Shown: piece after piece, positions 45,666-56,721 of the stretch | Position numbering within the stretch: position 1 is the first letter of the stretch | How the letters are laid out: every line of letters starts with the position of its first letter | Origin: Gloeophyllum trabeum ATCC 11539 | Taxonomy: Eukaryota; Basidiomycota; Agaricomycetes; Gloeophyllales; Gloeophyllaceae | Direction: 5' to 3' | DNA: 64,000 nt | Assembly: GCF_000344685.1 (NCBI RefSeq) | Contig: NW_006920418.1 | Coordinates: forward strand, 1,523,177-1,587,176 | Program-made: the position numbers and the translations under genes | Notes under the pieces: generated by a model | Seen by the model: the letters and a program-made list of their open reading frames with translations, nothing else | What the model was told of the DNA's origin: nothing | Database searches by the model: none

Positions 45666-48600
45666 CTATCCGGTTTGCATGTCGTACCGCATCCCGTCAT
45701 ACCCTGGCTCTAAGAGGCCAGACTCGCGCAAAAGTGACATCCACTGACTATCGACACCTGATCCCTCCGGCACCAAACCCATATAAGAAAGATCAGCCGG
45801 TGCAGGAGCCACCGTTGTCCCGTAGTAGTAGTCTTGAGACATCTGCTGCTGAGGACTCGAGACGTTTGAGGGTGCGGAAAACAGACCCGCTTGCGAAGCG
45901 GCCATAAATGCCCCGGGAGAAGGTACCTGCAGGCCTTCTTGTGCTTGCGACTCGGACGGAAAAGCCAAATCTGACCATTGTAATGGTGGGACCTGACTGG
46001 CAAGAGACGGCTGCGCCAGGCCTGGAGGGCTGGGCAACACGCCCGACCCGTCGGAGGCAGGCGAGAACGCGGCGTCAATTCGGCTCGATGGAGTTGTCGA
46101 CTGGGAGCGTGAATAAGTGTTTGACCAAGCTGTCGACAGGGATTTCGTCGGCAAGGCGCTTGTCTTCCCCCCGAAGACGGCTAACTCATCCGGCCCTCTG
46201 TCCACGTCTGCATTCGAGTCTTGGTCCATATCGTGTGGGCGGTCTCGAGGGCCGGAACGAGAATAGACACGATCCGCCCTTACCTTCAGTTTCCTGAGAA
46301 CGAGCTGGAAGCAATTATGTCATGGATCCTAGCATATATGATTTTATCATACCAGTGCCCTCCTTGCTCGATAATTATCTATCGCCGCCTTCTGGAATAG
46401 CTCGATTCCAGCGTTGAACTCGACAAATGCTGTGGCAGCAATATTTGATGCTGGCGTGCGGGTCACGACGAATCCCATGATGAGCTGGACGCGATATGAG
46501 CGGACGCATATGAAACGACAAGTATAATATCTCACCGTGGCTGAGAATGCATGGGACCAGAAAGAAGCGAACCGTACGATGAGATTCGGGCAACGATCGA
46601 AGAAGTGGATGCTGGACTTGATAACCACAGACGCGCAGCGATATGCTGCAAGGTAAGATGGCGCATAGGGACTTCGGAATGGGTTGAGCGGATGGTCCAG
46701 TAATGCCTGAGCACTGCAAGCAAAGAGAGTCAGATATGATCCGGACTCTCGCCATGAGACCTACAAGAAGCTTCGATGGATCACGAGCATAGCTATTTAT
46801 GCCATGTCAGACCTTTCACCTCGGTATATGATTGGGAAGTCTACCATTCATACGATACTGCGATAACAAGTATGCTTGCACAATCATAGAAGGCCTATCT
46901 TCGTCTTCAGGTCCTAGGAACAGCTTGAACGACACGGGTACAGGCGTAGCGCGAACTTTAGCGTCCAGCTCAAGGGCAATTTCGTAACTTGGGGGCTCAG
47001 CTGCCAGCATACGCTCGCAGATGGGAGCCATTAATTCCTTAACGACTTTGTAACGCCACGCGCTGTCTGGACAATCCGTAATGATCTACTAAGGCGCTTT
47101 AGACTCAAAGAAAGATACTTACAGCTAGGCTCAGGTTCTCCATTCTCGTTGACAGTCTGTGCGTGATCGGTGGGAAACTCGCAGTCGATATGCGAGAGAG
47201 GGGTCGACAGGGGTCGGCCGAGCATGATGCTCTTCATTATGTACTGCTTGAGTTCATAGCTGATGCGAAGAGATTCGATACTTACCAGCATAACATCACC
47301 GGTGAATATAGCCCAGAATACGGTTCTTCTTCTCTCAACAGTCTTGGCATCAAGACCCCAGCGAGCACAATCACGATCTAGTCACTGCTGTAAGTCGTGA
47401 GGAACCCTTCCTTATACTTAAGGGACGCACGAAGACCTAACTGGAAACAGGACAAACGTTAAAGAGAGCCTCAACAGAAGGGGCACGAGAACATACGCTT
47501 TGCGCCAGTTTTGTGGCGAAGGCACACAGTGACCAAGAACTATCCATTGTGTATCGCTGGCCGTCTAAGCCGTGGTAGGCACTCATAAGTGCTATAGCCT
47601 GGACCGTCTCAACCACCGGAGAATCAACAACCGAGCGTAAGGAAAACGCGGCACGCCCGAGGCGGAAGTATCTTTCAGCTTCGGAATTGTACGCAGGCAA
47701 CGTCAAGTCCATGAGTGCCCCGACTGCGAATGTGAAATAGAGGACGGCTATGGTATGAGGTCCTACTGAGGACATATCTCTAGGGTTGAAGTCAGGCCGT
47801 GTTCTGTCTTTGACCATTTTATAGACCGGAGCTATCATTTCGTTCACAATCTCGTCCCGGGTGACGCAGTTAAAGAACCATGAGGCATGCTCGAAATAAG
47901 TTTCGCAAAGTGACCATGCTCCTGCGTAGCTCGTCAGTGAGGTACACCATTGGAGACACAGATGGGCGTACTCACGTGCTTGTGGTGGAAGTTCATTCCA
48001 GACAAGTTCGAGTATTTCATCACTTGCGTTGCCTAGGAAATCCTGGGGGAGCTTTCCCAGAATCCTCGATAGCTCATCCTGGGTGGATGCAGAATCATCC
48101 CTGCGCGGCGGGGCACCCTCCATGTCAGCACCCACCTTCCAGGTGAATACTAAGTGTTCAGCGCGAGCGAGGGGAACGGACTGAGACGTACTAATAGAAG
48201 AGCCTGAGAAGAAGCATGAACACATTTTCTATCTGCACAATATAAAACGCTCACTTCGCCTCCAGCAGATCGACCGAAGTACTTGGCTTCACCTTGCTCT
48301 CCAACTGAAAGAGTGCCGAATGCATCCAGCGAGCCTACGGGGCCAAATCGAGTTGTTGAATTTTCTTCGCGTTCGGGCCTGACTTCTGGCCAGAATTTGA
48401 TTGCGGTAAGCTCCTCAGATAACAGAGGATGGCGTTCACTAGAGATGCTAGCTTGAAATACCGCGAGTGCATCTTCTAGCTGGCGAATTCTCTGGGACAT
48501 CTCAGTGATCTTCCGATGCAGATCCCTGGTGTCCGACAGAATGAACCTGCAACTGGGTTTAGAGGGCTGGCCACGCAAAGACTCAACACACACGCCTTGA

Positions 48601-48941
48601 ACCCTGCCCTGCTGCCAACGTGCCTGCCCTCGGAGACGTCAGTACTACCACATAAAGACCAAGTCTGCGAACAGGTATACCATTCGGACAGATATTCGGA
48701 CAGCCCCTCCTCTCGCATGAACTACACGGCAGCCTTTTGTCACACTTGAGTTTGAGCCTTGACAAACATCACAGCAGTAAGAAACCGCCACGGTCGGACG
48801 ACAAGACTGGAGGAAGCAAGACCTTCGGCATTCCGCACAAGATATTTCCCCGCGAGCTCTTCTGAGGGTCAACTCCTCCTCGCTCAGGACGACTTTCCTT
48901 GCGTTTCGCGATGAGCTCGCCCTAGTCGTGTCCGGCGGCAT
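45666..48941 (-). CDS. Zn2Cys6 transcription factor with Fungal_trans domain
   Basis: Model: exons 48941-48823, 48757-48681, 48623-48596, 48546-48255, 48180-47976, 47921-47497, 47440-47431 (10 bases), 47377-47286, 47231-47123, 47066-46845, 46792-46765, 46713-46536, 46484-46353, 46293-46284 and 46243-45666; 834 residues. The cluster CAECRR|LKLKCDKRLPCSSCERRGCPNIC is near residues 35-60, followed by a leucine-type coiled coil (DLHRKITEMSQRIRQLEDAL). The middle homology domain is recognisable by KLAQSLGLHRDCARW, VERRRTVFW, LGRPLSTPLSHIDCEFP, and SPYAPSYLAAYRCASVVIKSS. The C-terminus is Pro/Gln/Ser-rich (QQQMSQDYYYG), a likely activation region. Exon 3 to 4 needs a GC donor. The joins around 46284-46353 are the weakest. 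Nuclear regulator; targets unknown. Confidence 0.82.
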
Positions 48942-49486
48942 AGTCGCGCAGTACAAAGTCCAACGTCGAATGGCTACCGCCCCCGCTGATTCACCCTTTC
49001 TGTGAGCTTCTCACTGCATTGTCAATGCCGGCGGATCGCAGATGCCGTTGAGAACCCTGCGCTCGTGCGGAGATTGCCTACCAGCGATATATTTCCGCTT
49101 AGCCCGCGCGCCGACCGAAACGGCCTCCCTCGTCCTTTCCTGCGAAACTGGCTGGAGGCCTCCGCGCGACTCATGATCACGACATGGAAACGGATGTCAG
49201 TTAGAGCGGTGATAGCAGGATACCTTTGTCTCTGCTTTCGGGAAAGTGAGTCACAGCATGGAAGACCTGGTCAACGTCTTGGAGGCTCCTGTCAGTTATG
49301 CTCTCCGTCTCTGGCTAGGACGGGGGTCGGATTTCCTTTATATGCCATGCTTCATCCGTCGACCTCCTTGCTATTTCCTTCTGCGAATATCGATTATTCC
49401 GCTCCGTCGCCTCGCAAGTATGCTCTGTCATCATCTAGCAAGATCCTATCGTACATTCGGGTACACCCTAGTATGCTCTGACGGAA
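48942..49486. other. Intergenic, no supported gene
   Basis: About 545 bases with the promoter of the Zn2Cys6 gene and the 3' flank of the dehydrogenase gene. The plus-strand frame at 49002-49481 has no family character. Confidence 0.5.
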
Positions 49487-50533
49487 TCAATAAGTCGAAG
49501 AGAACAGGCCGAGCCTGCCACCGTCACTAATGTGTAGAGTCCCATTAACGTATGCGCCTGCTCTGCTCGCCAGGAATAATGCCAGACCACCCATATCCTG
49601 TATTTCCCCTCCTCTTTGCAGTGGGACACCTTTCTGGACTAGCTCCTCGGACCACATTTCCGCTGTCATCTCTGCATGCGAGTTAGCGCTGCGCCTATCG
49701 CCGCCGTTGGAGCTCCGTACCTGATGGGTAAAGGCCAGGGGCAATGATATTGCTCCGTATCTTCTGGTCCTTCAGAATGTTCGCCAATAGCTTTCCCAGG
49801 TGTGTCACGGCGGCCTTGCTCATTGAGTAGGCAGCGCTGAACATCTGCGAATCCCTCCTCATCCCGGCGATGCTTGAGACAGTAATGACTTGGCTCGTCA
49901 CTCCGTGGATACCGCCTTTGTGATTCCCCGCATCCAGCAACTCTAGAAAGGCGACTGTCGTGAAATACACCGCTGTGCAATTTACCTCGAAGGTCTTTGC
50001 AAATTGCTCTGGCGTGGAATAGTCCCAAAGCCGGGCTTGCAATTCCTTGATATCCTTAACCGGTTCGAGAGAATGACGAGACTGAGGCGCAAACATCACT
50101 CCGGAGTTGTTTACTAGAAGGTTGATGTAACCATGGCGAGACCCAAGCGTCTCGACCAACGAAAGGAGGGAATCCTTGCTGGTTACATCCCCTTGCAAGG
50201 GGATTAACTTTCCGAATTTCTGCAGGGCGACGTCGGATGCGCTTGCCACTTAGTACTAGTTCCCCAACGGTCGAACACGTTCGATCACTCACGTTGCTCT
50301 CCTTCGCAGCTGTCTCCAGAACTTCCAATCGTCGGCCCACGATGTATACGGTAGCACCGTTATTCTCTAGAGCAGTTGCAATCATACGACCAATGCCTAT
50401 ACTCCATATCTCCATGAACACACATGTCAGACGAAGTATCCTGGGAGTCACCTGTTCCTCCGCCGGTCACGACAGCCACCAACCCCTCCACCGAGAACAG
50501 GCTCTGTCGATCTACGGATCCAGCGGTAGTCAT
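49487..50533 (-). CDS. Short-chain dehydrogenase/reductase
   Basis: Model: exons 50533-50452, 50396-50293, 50219-49721 and 49671-49487; 289 residues. The classical SDR signature is present: the cofactor-binding TGGGTGIGR near residues 23-31, LVNNSG (for NNAG), VITVSSIAG with the catalytic Ser, and YSMSK (YxxxK) catalytic Tyr/Lys. The C-terminal GAYVNGTLHISDGGRLG is the usual SDR end. It uses NAD(P)H to reduce or oxidise an alcohol/ketone substrate; the substrate is not predictable. Cytosolic, no membrane or signal segment. An extra loop (PVKDIKELQARLWDYST) lies after NNSG, as in some fungal SDRs. Confidence 0.92.
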
Positions 50534-51066
50534 GTCTCCAAATGCAGAAGATCGGTCTGTGGGATAGTTATGAAGGTTTAAGAAAAGAGTAAGTGAAAAG
50601 CTATGGTGTGCGCATGCGACGTCATAGTATGTTGTCGTCTTATCATGCTGCGTCGCCGCCATCGATGTTCTAATATTTAATGGCACCGGCAGCGAATCAG
50701 AGCCCTGTGACCAGCGTATTCATATCCACGCCTTACACCGCCGTCGCGTCCAAACATCTGATAAACATCAGTGCGAGACGAACCCTATAGGCGTTATCAG
50801 CAGAAGGCTCCCCAGTGTCTACCTGCCGGTGAACCAATACGAGCACACCATTTACTTAGTAATAATACCCATCGTCATCTTTCAACTGCTTTTCGCCCGT
50901 CGGCGGGCTAGCTGGACAAGGCCCAACCTCACACTGACGAAAACTGAGGTTGAGATCCAGCCACTGGTGTCTGGTAATAGAAACAATGCTGCATAGCAGG
51001 AAGCCGCTTCCTAGTGCACAGTGGATAACTTTTACTGGACGTACCGATTCTCGCCGTGCTTCCACC
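50534..51066. other. Intergenic, no supported gene
   Basis: About 530 bases holding the promoter of the dehydrogenase and the 3' end of the nicotinamidase gene. Nothing else was recognised. Confidence 0.5.
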
Positions 51067-52007
51067 TCAGATTATCTTGCATCCCCATTTTTCGAGTTCC
51101 TGTAGGACAGTCTCTTCCTTGTCCGAGTATACCCCGCGGACGCCGGCACGAACAATGTCCACCTCGAAGTCGAACTTGCGTGCATCGATGGCCTATGACA
51201 AATGAATTCGAAATACAGCATAAGTCGACAACAGGGAGGAGAACGCCTACTAACGCTTGCCCGCACGCAGTAATCAGTGGCTAGGCCCACGATAGTGACC
51301 TTGTGTATTCCTTTGGAAAATAGGAGCCGAGGCAGCTCGGTGAACTTAACGTAGTGATTGAGAGCGAAGGCGGAGTATCCGTCTATGTGCGGATGACAAC
51401 CCTGCGAGACAGTCGACGTCGACTCTGTCGTTCGCGTGTACATGAAGTATCATCCCCACCTTCCGCACAATATGCGCTTTGGGTCCCAGTCTCTCGAGCC
51501 GCACGCGGACACCTTCTTCCAGCTCGGCTCCCTATGCAACCCATGGGGAGCAGACTCAGAGGTCAGCCACGCTGTTGCACCCAGGTTATGCAAACGCGAT
51601 CACTAGCCTTAGTACCCTGCACGCAGTGGTCAGGCCATAACATCTGCACGATCGTGTCTTCGGGTGCGGCTCCTTTCAATATTTCTCCCGCTTCTACGCT
51701 TGTGGGCTGCTCGTGTGTAATGGGATGGGGCAACCGGACGGGTTGGAAAGGCGCAAGGTTATGCGCTGACGCGAAAGACACATGTCCAGCTGGGTGATAG
51801 TCCTACACAATGGCATGTATTCACCACTTCATGCTTATCATCGAGATGCTCGTATGCCTTGACACCTACTTGACTCGCTATAACCAAGTCCCACTTCGCA
51901 TCGTCCAGGAGCTCGTGGACAACAGGCAAAATGCTCTCAGAATCTTTGACCGCCAATGACCCGTTGATGAAATCGTATTGTACGTCCACCACAAGCAAGG
52001 CTGACAT
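51067..52007 (-). CDS. PNC1: Nicotinamidase (isochorismatase family)
   Basis: Model: exons 52007-51870, 51802-51608, 51531-51460, 51401-51255 and 51192-51067; 225 residues. The start MSALLVVDVQYDFINGSLAV gives the catalytic Asp. SQ|DYHPAGHVSF supplies the metal-binding Asp/His set, LWPDHCVQGT follows, HIVRKG supplies the catalytic Lys, and VGLATDYCVRAS the nucleophilic Cys. The enzyme hydrolyses nicotinamide to nicotinate and ammonia in NAD salvage. Length matches the yeast enzyme (about 216). The second intron needs a GC donor at 51607 (AAG|GCTAGT) to keep QGTKGAELEEG in frame. Cytosolic; no targeting signal seen. Confidence 0.93.
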
Positions 52008-52327
52008 GTTGTGTATGTAGCCGGTGGATCTGAAGAGCACAGCGCTTGCGGCACTGGTAAGAGATCATATCATCATGATACTCAAAGGGGATAGCCTTAT
52101 CGTGAGAAACCACGGCTCTCTGAGATGAAGCCACAAATCGGTGACGGCTGGCACTCAGGTGCTTGCGAGATTCTATGCGTCCTGAGTACATATTCTACAA
52201 GTATACAGTATGATTACTGGGATGCACCTGGAACGAGAGACCCACTATGCCATCAAGTATTATTTGTAATACTCTACACCCAGTATGAGATGCCAAAACC
52301 GGCCGTGATGAACCCCCGAGCCTCCCT
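52008..52327. other. Intergenic, no supported gene
   Basis: About 320 bases between two minus-strand genes. Includes the nicotinamidase promoter. No other feature was seen. Confidence 0.5.
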
Positions 52328-53919
52328 TCAACACAGTCCAGCCATCTCTTGACCAAACGCAGGCTTGATCCCTTTCCGTGTTGAAGGGCACCTGTGATTC
52401 TTGAACATCAGTTCACTCGAGAAGAACCGCCGACACCGGTCGCATGTCCAGTCAGGCACCTTCCCGTGTTGAGACACCTGTATGCAGGATGAGCATCGTT
52501 CTCTCGTAATCATTCGCTTGATCTCACCTCATGTCTCATCATATCGTGCCGTCGAGAAAAGGTCTCGTGGCATGTCGGGCATTGGAACCGCTTTTTCTGT
52601 TTCTTGGTATGGACGGCCGCATGCACGCTATAGGTATATTCATTCCGGAAGGTCCGGTTGCATCCCTCATATCTGCAGTGTATGCGAGGGGGTATTGAGT
52701 GACCGCCGTCTTCGGTTGACCCGGAAGCAACGGATGACGGTGCAGGGGAGGGTTCGTGATGGGGCTGCACGGTAGAAAAATAATCATGATCTCCGACCAC
52801 GGACGACGACGAGGTCCCATCGTCGTCAGTGCCTGGGGTCAATACAGCGGCCGCAGACTCGGTTGAACTGCTGCTGTTTAGGTCAGAGGATGCTCCAGGA
52901 TAACTCGATACAGCTTGATAGAGACTCGAATTTGAGGAGGATGTTGCTGGGTCTGTACCCTCGCTGCGCGTCCAAGTATTGTCAAGGTGCACGGAAGACT
53001 GTTCCCCATTCCCATAGGTCGCCTCTGGCGAATCATCTGTATAATGGGCCATCTGATCTAACATGCCATGCTCTACCAAATGCCATTTCAGCAGGCGTCA
53101 CGGCGTCACGGTATAGATTATCTCACCTGTATGTCCACGATCGACATGCATGCGTGAGCCGTCCGGATAGCCTTCCCATTGGAATGTATCGGGAAGATGC
53201 TGCCACTCATACCCGGGGTTCGGGATCCAGCTGACGCTAAGCGGCATTTGAGGAGTAGAATGGGTGGCTGACAGAGCTAAAGGGGTGTTGGGACGTATCA
53301 ACGGGCTGGCGTGGGCGCTCAAACGCCGGCTCGTACCGCCATCATCTGTGAATCATGGAATAAGACTTTACGTCGCTAACAAAGGACCTCAGGCCTACCA
53401 CGTTCCAAATGACTCTCTGCCAACCGAGAGTGTGCAGCTTTTATGGATTGCTTAGGCGCCAAAAGTTGTCCTCCGCATTCTGGGGTCATGGTCAGGGACG
53501 GCATGGTCGAGCTAATCAGGGTCGAGCTAGAAGCTTGGAAGTTCTGAATCATGCGTTGCCCTGGCTTTGTGTGGCTCTGTCGGACCAGTCCGCTCAAGTC
53601 AGCACGCCTTCCACGCGCCGGAAGTAAGGAAGCATACCGATGAAGACGACCCATCGTCGCACTGAGATGTATCCTGCGCTACCACGGCCTCGGGATCTTC
53701 GATAATGAACAAAGCCATAGAGTTCCTTCCATTTGCGACACTAACGTCCACTCGGAGGGATAGACAAGCAGACACGGAAGCGAGGCTGATCGGCCGTGTA
53801 AGTGGGGCCCACTCAATGCTTGGTGGTTTGCCGGGCGTTGAAAAGTTCATGCAAAGCTTATGCTGAGCTAATTGCTCGAGGGGGAAGATGTGCGACATCT
53901 GGCCAAGTAGAGGCGGCAC
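52328..53919 (-). CDS. C2H2 zinc-finger transcription factor
   Basis: Model: exons 53919-53638, 53543-53399, 53345-53127, 53057-52528 and 52477-52328; in phase; 441 residues (an inner Met at 53898 would give 434). The N-terminal part (IEWAPLTRPISLASVSACLSLRVDVSV) looks like a conserved non-finger domain. A Ser/Thr-rich middle follows. The C-terminal zinc fingers are CRYEGCNRTFRNEYTYSVHAAVH, FQCPTCHETFSRRHDMMRHE|VSQH and a third, WTCDRCRRFFSSELMFKNHRC, that ends with Cys in place of the last His. The intron interrupts finger 2 at RHE|VSQH. Expected to be a nuclear DNA-binding regulator. The N-terminal exon join restores open phase but has no independent check. Confidence 0.78.
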
Positions 53920-56721
53920 AATTGCAATAGTTCGAACGTTGCCGTTTTTTTTGCTGCCCAGTTTATTACCCTACTAAGGCTGGTCTGCCTAGAAGCTCCA
54001 TAGAGTCATGATAGTACAGCCTTCGGCAAGGCGTAACAAGCGCTCACGTCCATTTCATACAGCAGCCCGTGATGCTGTGATTGCTGGGAACCGTATCAGC
54101 GTGTCAGTTAACAAAATATGTAACGAAGATTTAGATCCAGTCACTTACCCATCAAAATTGTGGGGATCTTGCATTTCCTCCGTGCTACTGGACTAGTACT
54201 AGTAGGCTGTGGTCGATAGCAAGCACGTAATGTTAATTCGGTATCATACGCAAAGGCTAATACAGCACTAGCCAGTGATAGCTCCGGACGGAACGCCAAC
54301 ATGGAGGTTTAGCAATTTGCTAGCAATCCCACTGAGCTACCACCTCGCAGTCGCGTCATGATACGTCTGAGGCTCGAGCTGCAGCTGTAGATCGTCTCCT
54401 GATATAGACAAGCTCTTTCACGCCAGGATGCCGCCTAAACCCCAATCTAAGGTTACGCTTGTGAAACGCGCTTTTGGCAACCGCGCTGTGGCTTTCCTCT
54501 TGATTCATCTGTGATCTTCCCGCAGTCTAGCGTTAGGTACAATCTCATGCATGCGCCTACAATTGGTTTTTCGGAAGAGCTCTGCACCCTGCAACTCGTC
54601 CATACATACAGTCCCGGACAAGCAAAGGCAACAAATTGATTTCTGATCGAACGAGATTTTTTGGCGGGAAACCGACTTCAGATTCGGACTCAGGGAGGCT
54701 GGAAACATCCAAAAATGAGGTCCCCTTATTTTTCCCACGACTTTTTGATACGGCCAAAATTTTGGGCCATTTCAACGACATTCTACACAGTCACCGGACC
54801 TCCCAGGTCATGCCCTGAGCCTTTGGGGACCTGTAACCCTTGCATGGAGCTGCATCTAGGCTTTCGAATACTTCAGACCTCCTTCTGAGGCCGCCCACTG
54901 GCAAGGAAGTTCAAATTTATTGCACATGTTACCTTGACTGCCATATTTGGCCTGCACTTAGGAGAGCTATTATGGCATATCAGCTGGTCCAATTATTAGA
55001 TTTAAGCCAGAATCAGACTCAGCTCATTGAAAGGAGTCGATTGGCATATTTTCCGCATTTTTCCCGATTTGTTTTGTATACGGCCAAAATTTTGGCCCAT
55101 CCCGACCCATTATTGAAGGCTACAGGGTGTTTATCGGAAATCGGCTCGTGCCAATCTCTTCTTTAGAGTCTAAATCACTCGTTTCTGCAATAAAATTGGG
55201 GTTCCCACGGCTGCTGGACCTCAGGAAATCCGGTCACCGAATTTGTTGTCTTTGGTTGTCCGGGACTGTATACACACGCAGTGTCTAGCGCGTTCCGGCC
55301 CTCGCTTGGGTCTGCTCGGGCTCAACTGAGTCCCGACTCTGCTTAGTGCTTCCTCCAACTTGAGGTGGCCGAAGGAAAGCCTAACAGTACTTGATCTGTC
55401 AGGATTGACAAGATATCCGTTGCTCATTTCCAGATGTTGCAGCCACAGTAGTCGGTATGTTCGCGGTTGTAGTCGCTAAAATATGTAGCGTAAGTTTCAC
55501 AGATTTGGCAGGTTGGATCCGCTCTCTGGTCGATGTGGCCTCGTCCCGCAAAGCCGAAGGAGGTTGAAATATCTTTTGGACGCCTATACCTATAGTACGT
55601 CCTTACAAAGCATCAGGACAAGTCTTTACAAGCGACCGCTCTGATTGGTGTATCCTGGGATAAAATTGCACTATCAACGGCGGCCTGCCACGATTTCGTC
55701 ACGGAGGCGCGTTTCCTGCGCCGTTGACTTGTTCCTAGTCCAAGTGCGTTCCGGAACGCTGCCATCAGCTTCGAGCCCTCATTTGCAAAGCAACTTTGTT
55801 CAGCATGGGTATCTTGTATGACTCTATGGCTCTATGGCGCCCCGTTCGTCCGCCTGATACTTGTGCGGTCCATACTCAGCACCACGGCAGCTGTATCTAA
55901 GGCACCGCGCAGAGAAATATGTACCTTCGGCTACCGCGGCCATATGTGGATTTACGTATACGGTATACATTGGGTGCGACCCGGGACCCTCCCTCCGTGG
56001 CTCTCAAAGTTATTCACTACAATGGGTACAATCTAAGGTGCCCCGATAGGTATGTATGTCGCCGTCGGGCTTACATCTAGCGTGCCAAGGTAGGATACTA
56101 TGACTCCTTCCAGCCTGATATAGTCGAAGCCTTTTTCCCATAAAGTCATACGGGCGCTGTCTATATAACGATCTGATGCCTAGGCCAATTTTACCTCCTT
56201 CGTCTAACACACAGTCCACATCTTACGACGCGTGTTGCAACAAAACCAAGTGACGATTCTCGGGAGAACAGAAACTTGCACAACCAACTCCACCTATCCA
56301 TGATCTGCGTGGGGTTACACTGCTTCACGACCTGAATCGACTGATTGACACCTGCTGATCTTACGAAAGTCTCAGCTTGATTTGAGTTCGCACGATCATT
56401 TCGACGTCGCTTGCTAATGCGTCCTGATGCACATGGAGGCTTTGTTCATACTTACAAGTAAATCTTATCTCACAGCTTTACCAGATCCTACTAGATCGTG
56501 GCAGGATCAGCAAGGGCCGCAGCATAGAAGATCCCTTATCACGCGCTTTCGCAGGAGAAGAGGTCATAATACAGTTGTCGATTATACTACATAGCTACAG
56601 TTTACATACTCTGAATAAAGAATACATACATCATATACTGGGTCGTCGGCCGTCATGCCGTACTCCTCCGTCGTCCGACAGGGCGACCGGCTCGTTTCTT
56701 CGTCTCCCTCAACTAAGTAAT
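53920..56721. other. Gene-poor region with decayed repeats
   Basis: No coding gene supported. Two diverged copies of a segment containing TACGGCCAAAATTTTGG lie at about 54700-54790 and 55030-55110. A tRNA-like A-box sequence is on the minus strand near 54326-54342. The promoter of the C2H2 gene must lie at the left end. Confidence 0.45.
54700..55110. repeat. Two diverged copies of a repeat with a palindromic core
   Basis: Both copies share a T-rich block, then (G)ATACGGCCAAAATTTTGG. The second copy contains the perfect 16-base palindrome GGCCAAAATTTTGGCC at 55082-55097; the first has one extra G at 54752-54768. This is likely a remnant of an old transposon or a tandem duplication. Confidence 0.5.
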
